This document shows, in pieces, positions 46,242 to 61,200 of a DNA stretch of 64,000 nucleotides. This DNA comes from Hypomesus transpacificus. Its lineage: Eukaryota; Chordata; Actinopteri; Osmeriformes; Osmeridae. The notes under the pieces are model-generated. The model was not told the DNA's origin, searched no databases, and was given only the letters and a program-made list of their open reading frames with translations. The stretch's first letter is position 1. Every line of letters starts with the position of its first letter. The stretch is from contig NC_061073.1 of NCBI RefSeq assembly GCF_021917145.1, positions 1,638,075 through 1,702,074 of the forward strand, given 5' to 3'. Made by a program: the position numbers and the translations under genes.

Positions 46242-49200
46242 GTCTATATGTCTGTGTATAAGCACCTGCCAGAGCCTCCTTCCTTCCTTCCTGTTCAGGA
46301 AAGTACAGAATATTGGATGGCTCGGAGGTGTGGATAGCAGATTTAAGTGCTGTAGCAGAGCACGAGTGACAAGGCATGGCGGAAATGGCTAAAGATAGAC
46401 ACTGTTCCAAGGGAGGCCTACTTTCCACCAGAAGAGCTTTCAGAGATTTCCTAACAGCGGGAGAGTGAAGCACATACACTCGGACACCTGAGGCCTTAAA
46501 TGTTCAGAGTATTTCCCTTGATTTTGTTCAGGGATTTGGACACTTTGCATTTGTATGTCTTTTGTTTCAGGAGGTGTGTGTGCGTGTTGAACTCCATGGC
46601 CTTGCTTGCGTTTGCTGAAGTATTAGGTTACGTCGCGTGACATTTCCTAACTGCTTGATCTGTCGGCGACAGGGGAGTCAAAACGGAAACTGTCTCGGGA
46701 CACCGAGTACGTCTCTTTTGTCGTCAGACACCCGGCAACCCTGGGCTCCGGTGGCCACATCGGCATGTGAGCGTCCAAACATGATCGCACTCATGAAAGA
46801 TACAGCAGGGGCAAGCCTTATCACTTATTCAGCAGGGTTCTCTCTTAGTTTCCTTCCTGCTCTTATCCTATCTTCCGCCCCCTTCGTCCTCTCTGACACT
46901 CTATCTTAACACCTTACGCAATGCTCACCGCTCAAAGCACTCCGTTGATGCTTGAAGGCTGTGCTCGATAAAGTCACTTGGAACGAAAAAGCCTTTCTAA
47001 TGGTTTTCCCTCACTGTCTTTGTATGTAGATGTCGTGGTCTGAACTCATTTTTTCTTTGTGATTTGTTGGTATAAATTCTACTCCAAGGCATTACCAATG
47101 AGCCCTTGCTTTTAATGTGCACACCAATAAAAGCTACTGCCAGAGCTGTCTACGGTATGTGCTCCCTTGTGTTTGTGATGCAATATCATTCTCAAAATCC
47201 AAGCATGTTTGATATCTGATCCACTTCTACTTCAGTCAATAAAAAGCCTTGATCTCCTTTTTTCATATTCTATAGTCTCTGTCAATTGGTCGTATTTCCT
47301 GGCCAATAAGGTACAAGTATTATCTTTTTCTATTTGTATCAGTTTGTATATTAATTGGATCAGAGACATACTGCCGAAGCTTTATTAGATTCTTCTTTAG
47401 AATCACCTAGTTTAGCTACCATCTGATCTCTAAATGTGAACCCTTCAACGGTTGTGCAGCCCGTGTGTCGGGTGTCCAATAACATGCCTTTAAACGTGCT
47501 CTTTAAGAGCCCAATGCTCACCTTTTGTTCTCCCTGTGCGAGACTTCCCCTCTGTATGTCCTTTCTTTCTAAATGTGCTCTCTCAAAAGCACAGGCTGTG
47601 CCCCAAGGGGCCTCTGCTGAGAATTCGCTGACAGTCAGTCAGTGCGCAAAGCTAAAAATAGAGTGCACAGGTCTATTACAGGTATTGGGGACATCTCAAA
47701 GGCAAATTATGCACTTGTGTTTTCCTGCTTGCCATTGCTGTGTCTGAGGTGAGAGGGGTAGACAATGGAACGAAAACATCTCCCGAATGTTTTGATAATA
47801 GTGGTGGTTTCATCCTGAAGTTGTAAAGTGTTACCATTGTTATATCTTAATAATAATATGAATGGGAGTCAGATGGCTGAGCGGTGAGAGAGTTGGGCTA
47901 GTAATCAGAAGGTTGCTGGATCGATTCCCCGCCGTGTCAAATGATGTTGTGTCCTTGGGCAAGGCACTTCACCCTACTTGCCTTGGGGGGAATGTCCCTG
48001 TACTTACTGTAAGTCGCTCTGGATAAGAGCGTCTGCTAAATGACTAAATGTAAATTAATATAATAATGTATTCATTTAGACGCCTTTATCCATAGGTTCG
48101 TATGAGCTTTGAACCAAAACCTTTTGATTTGCAATGAAATGCTCCTACACTGAGAGATCTCCTTAATCCCCTGAATGTGTTTCTGATTCACAAGTCAGTT
48201 ATTTTCTCTCTGTTCCTTACAACAACAACACATGCGTCACAATCAATGCCCAAACCCGGATGTCACTTTGTCACATGAGGTCCTTACAAGGACCAACATT
48301 TTGGGCAAAACCCAAAATGTAAACACGAATTAAACGCAGGGTAGGTAATGTTGTTGAGAAGCACTTTTTTGGGATATTTGTTGAAATAAACTTCTCATTC
48401 TTATAGCAACCAATAAAGCTAAAGGTTTGACACTAAAATGAAATCAAACCAAAATCTGTGGGCGTTGCAGGACCGTAATAAACATGACTAATCATTAAGG
48501 TTGGACCGGCTCTAATGAACTAATGAATCAGATTCTTGGGATTGTCCTCGATTTAGCTTATTCAGTACAGTAGCACAGGAGACTGTCATATAAGTAAGTT
48601 TGCTTGTGTATGTGTGTGTGTTTTTCTTCTTCTTCATTGTTTCAGACAGTTGCACACCGGTACATGTGACATGGTCGGGCTCTTTGTATAACAATAAAAC
48701 CCTAATGTGTAAGGCAAGGGTTGTTGGTCTAGATTGATTTATACATAGTCACGCGTTTAGTGTAGTTATTTGTGTCCTATTGAATTTATGAGTTGTCTGC
48801 ATCTGACCCTATCCATTGCTGTATCTATGGCTTTGTGTGAAAACCGGCTACCTGTGTTGATGGTGCTATTTCTGGGTGAGTGTGGGAGGCTGAGAGCCTG
48901 TGGCCTGTTGCACTGTGTGGGGAGATCAAATGAAGCACCACTCTGCCACTGCCATGGATTGGTCTTTTCAATATGTTGCACGACAAACCCCCGAGACAAG
49001 AATTTTATTTATTTCTTTTGAGATCATTTTTCTCCAACAAACAATGTTTTTCCAGATGAGGATAGCTGACAGGTGAAGGTCAGTTAACAGGTATCAAACA
49101 ACAGGTGCACTTGGAGAACGTAAGGGTTTCAAATGGCTCTTACAGTGGGTTTTGTTTATTTTTAATATTATTCATAGTTTTTCTTGTACTTGTTTCTGTT

Positions 49201-52200
49201 GTGTGGGAAAGGGAATTTTTAAGGTCCATGTTTAAGATGGGTCGGTAAGGAATTTAAGTTTTTCCATTGCATGTTCCAGCCGTCATTATTCACATTTATA
49301 CTGATACAAGAAGCTGATGGAATCGTGTCAAATGTTCTGTATCAAACTGTCGATATACGCTTAGTGATCGTAAAATAGTCGGATAATGAAAGCAAGTACA
49401 GCATATTACAAAGAAAATTGTGTGTGGTGTGATTGAAGTTTTCTGCAAAAGGGAAACAAATTCACTTCCTGTGAGAGGAAGGAGCCCAAAGGGGTCATGG
49501 TCTCTCCGGAGGTATGGAATGAAACCCAACCCTGGCTCAGTCCCAGGTTAAGCCATCATCAGTGGACTGTCCAACAGACCACCTGTTAGGAAGTCATTCA
49601 TCTGTGCCCCAACAGTCTTGTATGATATTCCCATGACCCAAAACCTTGTCCAAAATAAGTTTGGTTCTACAAGTCCTGAATGAACTTCCCACAAGTCAAT
49701 CCCTAATGGTTTTGCCAAATAAGTCCAGATCCAGAGCAAAAACCAAGTTCAGTTGACCCCTTGTCTTGACTTGTTGCTAACGCATCAGCTACCCACGTCC
49801 ATCCATGAGACTTTCCGATCGCAACCAATCCTGAGAATTTCATTCAATGTGTTTTACCGTCTTTAAAATTGCTCATGGTCTGCATAGTAATGTGAAACGT
49901 ATTACCTGTTTTATCCCCCTGATATCTACAGACTAACCATTACTTTTGAGTTCTGTTTCTTATTTTGATTAATTTGTATCCAGGTCAAGATTGTGTCAAA
50001 ATACCAGATCTATACATGGCCACTGCTTTACTTTTGCCATAGACATACAGAAAAAGTTCTGTTAACCAATGTTTTCTTTGTTAAGGTATTGGACTTAAAA
50101 TTCCCTCAATTAAATCTGATTATCTTTTTGTTGGTGGCAGTTAGACTAGTATGTGTGGGAATGCAGGAAAGGTTCGATGGCTCCAAGTCTGGATCTGGAA
50201 AAGGATCTGGTTTAGCCTGGGACTCCTATTGTTTTACTTAAGGGGAATTAGCAAATGGCAGGCAGCTTATAGTAAATTGTGAGTTCCCACAGGTGCTTTG
50301 CAGAATGTTAGGTATAAACTGAAAGCAGATTAGTAGGCATTTGTTGAGCAACGCAGCTTGGCCCTCAGTAAATCCCTCAGTGACCCCTCCTGTTCCAGCA
50401 ACTTTTTGTGTATTGATGCATTTTGCCTCGTTTTCTGAGGCTTTATGAAATTGGAAGTTGCTTAATTTTGCTGTACTTACCATTCTTTGAGTATTTTCTC
50501 TCTCAATCCTCCCGCCAGTGTGTGTGTTTTATTTATGTGGTCAACTGTTTGCTAAATTTCCATTTGTTGGTCCCACCTGTTATTTTTTGCAGTGTGCTAC
50601 AGTGTGAATAGGATGGCTGGTCTGTGTGTCATAAAAGCTGTGATCATGCCTGGCTTTGGATTTTTGTCCAAATAGCTTGAACAGATTCCACTGTCCTACA
50701 TGCATGTATACACACACTGATGACACGTACTTTACACCTCTCCAAATGGCATATTACCTTCTCTGTCCAGATATTTTCTATAATTGCATGTTTGCTTTTC
50801 CTTTCCCTCCTTCAGCCTCATTCCTGCACTCACCTATTTCATTTACAGTGCCCTCCAAAAGTATTGGAACAGTGAGGCGAATTCCTTTATTTTTGCTGTA
50901 GACTGAAAACATTTGGGCTTGACATCAAATAATGAACGTGAGACCAGAGATCAACGTTTCAGCTTTTATTTCCAGGTATTTACATCAGGATCTGATGCAC
51001 AACTAAGAAAATATCACATTTTGTTTGAATCCACCCATTTGTCATGTGATCAAAAGTATTGGAACAGATATACTTAAAACATATTTAAGTGAATAAGACT
51101 TAATATTTAGTTTCAAATCCTTTGCTTTCAATAACTGCAGCAAGTCTGTGACCCATTGATGTCACCAAACTTTTGCATTCTTCCTTTTTGATGCTTTCCC
51201 AGGCTTTCACTGCAGCCTCTTTCAGTTGTTGTTTGTTTTGTGGGGTTCCTCCCTTCAGTCTCCTCTTAAGCAGGTAAAATGCATGCTCTATAGGGTTTAA
51301 GTCTGGAGATTGACTTGGCCAGTTTAATACCTTCCATTTCTTGCCCCTGATGAACTCCTTTGTTGTTTTGGCAGTGTGTTTTGGGTCGTTATCTTGCTGC
51401 ATGATGAAGGCTCTGCCAATCAGTTTGGTTGCATCTTTCCTTAAATTGGCAGACAAAATGTTTCTGTAGACTTCCGAGTTCATTTTGCTGCTGCCATCAT
51501 GTGTTACATCCTCAATGAAGATTAATGAGCCCGTCCCAGAAGAAGCCATGCAAGCCCAAGCCATGACATTACCTCCACCGTGTTTCACAGATGAGCTTGT
51601 GTGTTTGGGATCATGAGCAGTTCCTTTCTTTCTCCAAACTTTAGCCTTTCCATCACTTTGGTAAAAGTTAATCTTTGTCTCATCAGTCCATAAAACTTTG
51701 TCCCAGAATTTTTGAGGTTCATCTCTGTACTTTTTGGCAAATTCCAGCCTGGCCTTCCTATTCTTCTTGCTAATGAGTGGTTTGCATCTTCTGGTGTAGC
51801 CCTTGTACTTTTGTTCATGAAGTCTTCTGCGAACAGTAGATAGTGATACCTTCACTCCTGCCATCTGGAGGTTGTTGCTGATCTCACTAACAGTTGTTTT
51901 AGGGTCTTTCTTTACAGCTCTTACAATGTTTCTGTCATCAACTGCTGATGTTTTCCTTGGTCTACCTGTTCGACGTCTGTTACTTAGTACACCAGTAGTT
52001 TTCTTCTTCTTCAGGACATTCCAAATGGTTGTACTGGCTATGGCCAATGTTTCTGCAATGGCTCTGATTGATTTTCCATCTTCTCTAAGACTCACAATTG
52101 CTTGTTTTTCACCCAAAGACAGCGCTCTGGTTTTCATGTTGTTTTCACCTCTGAATACAGTCTGCATAGACAAAACCTATCTTACCCAATCTGAACCTGA

Positions 52201-55200
52201 GTGTAGACATTCAGTGGTATTTATCGATTGAATAATGTATGTAATAGGACACACCTGGGCAACAAAACACACCTGTCAGTCACATGTTCCAATACTTTTG
52301 CTCACGTGACAAATGGGTGGGTTCGAACAAAAAGGTGATATTTTCTAATTTGTGCATCAGATCCTGATGTAAATACCTGGAAATAAAAGCTGAAACGTTG
52401 ATCTCTGGTTTCACATTCATCGTTTGATGTCAAGCCCAAATGTTTTCAGTCTACAGCAAAAATAAAGGAATTGGCCTCACTGTTCCAATACTTTTGGAGG
52501 GCACTGTATGTATTAAGTGATTACTTAATATATGTATTTATATAAATTAGGAAAAATTGTACCCATAATAGATATAGATTAAATATAATGAAAAAGTATT
52601 ACGGAAGTTATTGTAAAAAACTAAGAAAAACTCAATCTTATCCCCGTCACTTTTGTGTCTAGTTCCCCTTGTGACCATTGTTTTTTGCTTGCTGTAATTG
52701 ATCCTAATTAAAGGAAGTCACCCATTTTATTCTGTTTCCACCAGTGTATTTTTAGAAAGTTTTTGTCTTCTGTAGAGAATTATAAGTACCACTTCAAAGG
52801 CCCAATTTGGAATTGATGACATGACCTTTTTCAGAGAACCTTGTGATGATGTTCCAAGGGTTATTTGCAGAATGGCACATGTGAGGGCAACCACTCAGAA
52901 TGCACAAATAACAAGCAACATACTGATGTCTTATTTTAGCATGGATCAATCAGATTAGGCCCCGAGAATCAAATTACCTTTTTTTCATGGAATTTTCCTG
53001 AACAGGAGTCATGTGTTTTTATGACATGTGTTTTCAAATTTTTTGTTCATGAGACTAATTTTCTTAAATGCACATCTAGACCAGCTGCATTTGGCTTCCT
53101 TGGAGTGTGTCAATTCTGACTTGTGGGTTGTTTTGGATCATGGTTTGAACCAGGTTCGCCAAATTCAATAAAATCAAAATAAACCAAGACAAATTACTCA
53201 AATGTTCCTGCTCAAAAATAAATTAAAACATTTAGAAAAAGGTATAAAGTATTCAACATTTTGACTGCCAGTGATTTACAGAATAAAGAGAAAGCTTGCC
53301 TAAAATTTCCAAAGGTTAATTAAAAGGCCCCACATAGATACATCATTGAAATAAACCAGTTCCATAATACACAAAAACTCAGAATGTCCATAAGAGGACC
53401 AGCTAAAGTCCAGACTTGGAACCTGAGAGAAAATCTGTATGGAGATCTCATGATTGCAGTTTACCAATGTTCCCCATTCAATCTAGGAAAGCTTGATTAT
53501 ATTCCGCTTGAAATCTTTTTTTGAAACTGCCCAAGTCCAGGTATGCAAAGCTTTTAGAGGCATACCCAAGAACTCTTTATTTGGTAATAAGGCATAGGTA
53601 ATACCCTCTGTTCTGATGCTGCATTGAATGATAAACACAACTCCCTTCCTTCACCTTTTTGGCAGAAGGGTCAGGTTGTCACTCATTACTAATGTCCTTA
53701 GAAAAATACAGTTTGACGGCGTGCTCTATTGCGCTAAAACCTTTTTAACCTTTGTCACCTAAAAAAATACTACATCGCTTTTTGACATGATTCAGTCCAT
53801 CATTGTTTTAGCTGCATTTCTACTACTGATTTTGCTGTACAAGCTTGGTGGCCTCAGCCCAGACTTCAACAGTGGGGAAAGCTCTTCCAGAAAGATTTTG
53901 CGGATATATTTGATTCAGTCGCTTGGCCACAGTAAACATAGGTGAGAATCACATATTGAAAGCTTAGAAACATTTGGAGCTGTTATAATGGTCATGGGAG
54001 ACATGTTGGTATTGCATCATTAAAGTTTTTAGAAGATCAATGTTAACGTTTATGGATTAGTTACTTTGCCTTAGTGTCAGTACATTTGACCCCACATGCA
54101 CAAACGACTTGTTAAAAATCTCTTTGCACAGACACCTCCTGCACTTTGGGAATGTGGACTAGTAGGAGAGTATCCTGTTGTTGGGGTGGGATATTAGCAG
54201 TGGATGTCAGCCATATTTAGCTCTCCAACTGGAAGCACCCTGCGACTCGCCGTTCTGAAGCCTAGTACTGTAGCTTGTTATTCTAGCTGGTCTCCCATAA
54301 GTTTGTACTGCTTGTTACGAGGGTTTAGTTTGTGTGCATACCATGAAGACAGCAGCAGTGAGCATACTTCATCTTAACTGCACGTCGACAGAAACAAATG
54401 TAGCATGCGCCCCCGTGGAGGGGTAAACAACCCCACTATCACCTCCATGCTGTGGCTTTTCTGTCGCATTGCCTCTTTCTCTGCAGAAATCAATTTTTCT
54501 CGCCACACATCCAACTATTTCCCATCTACCACACAAACACATACATGGACATACCACTCCTTACCAACCTATTGGTGAATCCTTTACTTGGTAAGTCTTG
54601 AAGAAAGCACTCAATAAAAGATAAGGAGGCGGTGTGTGCCACAGAGTCCTTAATGATGCACCACAAAGTCCTCTTGCAAATGCCGAGGCCAGGAGCAGCT
54701 CTCTCCTGTCCCCCCCACTGACACAGTGAAGGGCAGAGGCCCAGCATGACCTCTCACCCCCTGGAGCTCCACCTGCCAATCAACCTCCCCATTCAAAGCT
54801 TTTCTTCCCCCATTCTTCATTTGCTGATGGCTGGTGGCAAATGTCGTCACATGTTCATTCTGTAGAATATTTGACCTTTCCGTTATTTTCCTTCCTCTTC
54901 ATATTCCTCGCTGTCTGTCTCACTACTAATCTCAGATCTCTTAATAGTTTCAAATAACCATTACTTGACATTTTAAACTGTGTGCTTGTTACTACCATAC
55001 ATCATCCAACTCATTACTAGCGTAACGGGTCGTAGTCGCGCTGCTCGGAAGTCATCCCAATCTTTCCCCTTGCTGGCACTCGATCCTCGCGACTACTAGC
55101 CAGCTACACCAACAAGAAGCTAGCTTTTCACTGGCGTGGTGGACTGCATTTATATCTAAGGAGTGAGTTTAACCGATTCACATCGGTTCCACAAGCACAA

Positions 55201-58200
55201 GTAAAAAAAATCCAGTGCTTCTTGTATTGGCTGTTTTTGCTTTAGTGATGCCTGAGAATAATTAGGAGGTAGTAAAATGCATATGCAATGCGGATCTAAA
55301 ATATGCTTTTACATTGGGGTTTTTATGTCTCCCCCTTTTGAAAAATATGTTACTGGTAAACCCACATTGAAACCTGGTTGTTGGTTTCAAAAGGGTAACA
55401 CTGGCAGCTGTTTTGAAACGTGTCGTTCGGTTTTCCCACCAACTGTTGAGTAGTTGCGTGTCGGTGAGCTTTGTTGCCTAAAAGCCCGTCCTACGACTCA
55501 CACTTTGGGATTTCAGTTAATGGGTGTAGACTTTGTGTCCATTCAAATTGAATAAAACTTTATAAGGGGCTTTAAAGTGGGCTAATCTTTTGCAAAGCAC
55601 AATGACGACCATTCGCTTAAAGGATCTGCCTCCGCTTCAGACTTAGGTGGGAAAGTGTGTCTGAAAAACCACCAGTTTTAGCGATTACTCTCTTCAGTAG
55701 GAGTCTTATTTCTCTTCCAAGAAAGCCTACTCAAGCACCTCCCAAGTAAAACAGTTTTTATCTGTCTTATCGCTAAATGCCAATGTGCTGTATTTAGCAC
55801 AAATCGTGCTTTTTGACAATGCAGCATGATGCTTATCTAGCACCTCACACAAAAGCATGACAAGCTCATTCTAGAAACACCTCACTTGATGTGGAATACG
55901 AAGTTGCCAATGTAAAAAAACACTACTAACAGAAATGGTCAAAAGTAGGTTCAAATGTTACCCACTTCAGGTGAGTTCTCACTTTGAGAGGCGGTCCGTG
56001 ATAGGTGTAGGTACATGTTGGCCTATATTGAGAAAGAGTGCTTAGAATGTGAATGCTGTTTGGTTTTTTAGTCCCTGAATTTGGAAAAAGAGTGCTTATT
56101 GTCTCATGTCAAGTTGCCCTGCACACAACGCCATGTGAGTAACTACTTTGTGGAACAGGATAGATGAGGATTACAATCAATATTACAGTTTGTTGAAACA
56201 TGGGAAAAAGCAAAAGCTACTATTTAGTAGGCTAATCTGTCTTATCACGTTTGCTACACGTGCTGCAATTTTCAACAACAGTTTACTGTTAGCAGTGAGC
56301 ACATGGAACACAAGCTGGGGCACAAAGTAGCAATCTCTTCTGTGTCACTCCATAATACTGTTTAGTATAAATCCTTTGTAGACTGTATAATTTATAGACA
56401 ATGGCATCAGTATTCCCACTTCATGGCCTGACCGTTGTGTCTGCTAGGCTTATATGATATCCGCTTAGAAAGGCCCCATGGCAGTTGTTATGGCTGACCC
56501 CTGAAAATAAATATGTTGAAAAAAATAAGCCATCGTGCCGCATTGAGCCAAGCCAAGAATTGAAGTCAATCCCATTTACACGTTCAAACATTCAAACCCC
56601 AACGTTGAAAGTAATTAATTGGATTGTGAACTTAATACAACTATATGAATTGGAGCATTTGAAGTGTCTTCAACTTGTAAATGGATGAAAATGTATTAAG
56701 TAGACACATATTTACATTTTAAAGTACATATTTCTGTCCATAGAAGCAATGGGCAAAATTTAAAAAAGATTGTCAGACTGTAGCCAATGCTGCAGTCTGA
56801 CATACACATTTTACATTCCATTCCTGATGACTCACGTGGATGCAGCCCTTTGCATTAGCGTTTTCATTTAACCACACATACACATTCCAGACAGTGAAAT
56901 CCATGTTATGGGTCACAGACTGACAAAGAGATAATTTAGCAGAAGTGGGAAGAGGAAGAAAGAGAGGAGGTTGACAGTGCTGACAACAGTAAAATATGTG
57001 GAAGAGCAAAAATACAGGAAGGGAACTGAAAAAATCACCCATTACCTAAAAGGATTAAGAAGGCCTGGCATGCAAGTGGATAGCTAAACCCACTCTGAAA
57101 GTAATCTGACATAGGGAATCTTTCTGAATTCAATTGAATTTTCTTTTCCCTGTCTGATTACATGTTGACTACCACTAACTGACTCTTTATAGTTGTGGCC
57201 AAAAGTATTGGCAATAACAAATTTAGTGTTTTGCTAAATTAGCTGGTCCAGTATTTTTAGATACTTTTTTCACATGTTTCTGAGGTATACTGGACAACAA
57301 TAATACACATTTCATGTTTTAAAGGCTTTTATTGGCAAAAACATCAAATATATGCAGAGTCCCCACTTTAATAGCAATCAGCATGCTCTTTTAATCCAAT
57401 CAGAATGATAGGGACTTCACCTGACTATAACTTGTTCACACGTTCCCATTTTTTTAATTACAGTATACCCCCCAAGAAACGTTTTTGTGAATTTGATTGT
57501 AACTCCTTGTTTAAAGATACCTTAAGCAATAGAAATCAGGCTAAACCATAGTAAGTCATTTGTGTAGTCTACACGGCAACAATTGTAGCTAATAACCTCA
57601 GCTCATTCAAAGCCAAGGTAGAATTATCCCTGCAAAACTGAGGCAGAATAATCATTCATTACAAAAATGTCATATATGGAATTAAACCAGAATGGGTGTT
57701 TATTAACGTACAGACCTGCAAATCTGGTGGCACCGATGTTGATTAACTGAGGTGACTACTGCCATGAGACATGATGCTTGGGTGTATAAGCTACATAAAC
57801 CAGTGCCCTGGGACCCATTTGGTGAAAGAACCAGTGCAAATACTATATTCAGCCAATGACCTTCCTTAAGTTTGATAGATGAGCTTCTTAGATCTCTTAC
57901 AGTACATCATTCTTGCAGCAGGGGAAGTGTTTGTCCTTGGCTTGAGCCAAGCTCTGTATTGTCTATCTCTGATGTTCCTATGTGAGCTTCTGCAGTACCA
58001 CCAGATCACATATTACCTCTCTAAACTGTACCTGTGCCTACTGTCAATCCAGCACATCTTCCACTCTCAGGCAGACGGACTACAGTCATTATTCATTTCC
58101 GGCTGGGAGGGCTGTAACATCAGCCGCTCAGAGCTAGCCAGATGTCATGCCCCATGTCCAACTTGTCAACCCAATGTTAATGTAAGGCCATGTTCCTGAT

Positions 58201-61200
58201 CTGATGCATTACAGACGCGCCTCATAGCTGTTTCTGTTGCCATTGTCTCCAGCATCTCCCCCTGCACACGCACGCGCTCATGGCGAGATTTGTGACAGAT
58301 TCGGATTCTCCCAGGCTCGTGTGACAGCTGAGTAAAATGTGGTTGTCGTGGCAACACCGTGATGCCCAACTTGATTTTGTTCACGTTAAGCTATCACCCA
58401 TGTCCCTGTTTTAAACATCCTTATAGGTTAATGTCTCCACCATCTTATTTTGCTGCGAGTGAAAATTCACTTGAGTATTTGATATATGTCTTCTGGAATG
58501 CGGAGTCATTTCCCTCTAACTACGTCTATCTTCCTCACTCCGTTGACTGTCACTCATTATCTGCGTTTTAGCCGTCTGAGCGCTAGAGTCTAACTGTGAT
58601 TCAGACACAGTCGCAATGTGTGAGTTCCACATTCAGGGACGGCAGCCAGACACGGGAGACTTGACCTCCGCTTCCCATCCACGATGACTCATCCAACCAC
58701 AACATTGAAAGGGGGCGGGGCTTCAGAGGTTCATCTGGAACCCAGCCAGTCGCATGGGAGGGATGCCCAGTTAACATCCGTCAGCCAGCAGTAAAACAAC
58801 TGGTTTGGAATGTTGCTACCATTTCAAGGCGTGAAATTGAATAATGCCAAATCTACTAGCTAATAGGTCAAAAAAAACAAAGAAGAAAAACATGAATATT
58901 CAATGATACAAATGTTGACAAGGTTCCACACAAACCTTGTGGCTCACAAGGTTGTTGCTTCTTAGAGTACTGTGTAGTAATGTAGCACCTCACTGATCCA
59001 GGAGAGGGTTATGGGTTGGACAGTGTTAAAGTCATAGGAGAGGTCACGACAAAATAGAATATTTAGAATCTCAAAAATACAGTAGCCAATGCCCCAGTCT
59101 GACATACACATTTTACATTCCATTCCTGATGACTCACGTGGATGCAGCCCTTTGCATTACCGTTTTCATTGAACCACGCATACACATGCTAAACACAATC
59201 ACAGTTATTGATGTACTTATTTAGGATCTCTCTGTTTTCTTCTGCACTGTGTCTGAGTTGCTTGCCTCAGGGCCAGTCAGGGGAGACGGAGCCTCCCCTG
59301 TGTTGCTCTGCGCACTGGCAGGGGCTGTGAGTCACCAACTGTGACTTGGAGCGGCTCAAGAAACTCTCATTCATGCCCTTGCAAATGGGTCAGGGATAAC
59401 CCATCTTCAGCCTCATGTCACCTCAGTCTGTCTCCCGGGCTAGATACCTCTGTCTCTTGCTTCTGTCAGCACGTTCCGCACCCCTTCCTTCTTTATTTCC
59501 TCGCTACTCGTGAACGGCAATGTTGGGTATGTGCGTGGGCGTGCACACAGGAGGTTGGAGACAGCAGTCAACCTATTATCAAACCATGGCGTCTCAGTGC
59601 ATTTTTTTTTTTTTTTTTTTTATTGCTGTGACTTATTTCATGTTCTCATTCGAGGCAAACAGACCTAACCGCCCAGTCCCACTGACGGTTACAAAATACA
59701 CAGACAGATAAAAGGTTGATGGTATGCTTGAAACCGGATGTTTCAGTCAGCATGTGTGGGCGGTTGCGGTGCCGAGTTATGAAACGAAGGTTAGAGATAG
59801 ACGGAGGGAGGCAAGAAGAGAGAGAGGGAGAGGGAGGGAGAGATGAAGCAAAGCAGAGATATAGAGGAAGTAGACAGTTCCTCTGGCAACCTCATGACTC
59901 ACATTTTGGGTTTCCGATTCTCGCTTTCAAAATGTACATGGTGCAAAAGTGCACCAAGACACAAAGTCCTGGGGGCGAAGGATGTTTGCGGGAGACCTTC
60001 AAGAAGGGAAACGGAGATAGACACAGAGAGAGAGAGAGCCGCCAGTGACATGTTTTAGAAAGAGAGAAGGGGATGATTACAGCATGCACACTTAAATCAG
60101 TCTGTAATCCTTACAGCATTATAGCAGAAGCGGAGCATTAGAGCTGTTCGAGCCTTACCCATTCCCTGACTTCCTGTTAAATGTCAAAGGGCAGGGGGAC
60201 AGCTGTGGCTACCACACAGGAAGTGGATGACATATGAGAGCACACACGATCACAACTAGCCTTTAGTACAGTATTTTGCATCTCTCTCCAGTGAGCCTGT
60301 TCTAATGAGGTTTTCAAACTTTTTTGTCACTGACAACAGGACAAGATGATGTCACAGAGCCTCAAGCGTGTGTGTGTGTGTTTGTGAGTGTGTGTGTGTG
60401 TGTGTGCGTGTGTTTGTGAGTGTGATAGTCTAGGAGGGTCAGGGGCCACTAATGCCTCCTTTGATTTGAATAAGGATTTCCTTGTTTGGGAAAAGCTTGA
60501 ATTTAATGGCATTACATGGCATCCTGTGACCAGAAAATGTTCTCTTCCCCATCAGCGGAACGAGAAGCCTCTTCAGTCCTGACATACTGTTACGTGCTTA
60601 AGACGAACAGAGTGAGAGATATTGTACACACAGATACTGCTGTATTTCATCTTATTAAAGTATCTTTCAATCTTCCTTGGTTTTGCTTTGACCTACTCTG
60701 AATAACTGGACAAACAGTAGACCCTTCTAGAACAGATAACCAAATAAGCTTGATGTGAACTCTGGTAAATTAGGGTTGAAGTGGGGAAAATATACAGCCA
60801 TGGGCCTTTGCTGATATCTTACTTCCTGGACGGATACGGCCGACAGGAAAAAAAGAAGCAGTTTGAGACGCTTTGATTGTCTCATTGTTTAGTCTGGTCG
60901 GGAACTCAGTGAGCCCTCACTGAAGTAGCTCATAAATATTGGTAATAGGAGGGATGAGATGGAGAGCTTAGTGAGTGGCTGAGAGGCCAGGGCCAGCGAG
61001 GATAAATTACTTGGCCGTGCGAATGAATGGGGGGACTGGATACTGTGGATGGGGAGCTGGGTGAATATCTTCCAGTGTTGAGTGGCCCACCTGGGCTCTT
61101 TTCAGTAAACCAGGACTACCGTACATGGCTCACTAGTTGCTGAGTGGCCTAATTGCTGAGTTCTTTGGCCTTTTCTGCTTGGGTTAAAGAAGAGAATGAT

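Noticed and set aside
57879-58199. 106-codon frame with a hydrophobic N-terminal half in the poc1b intron
   Set aside because: No recognisable motif, no splice or polyadenylation evidence, and composition is like the surrounding intron; a chance frame is the simpler reading.
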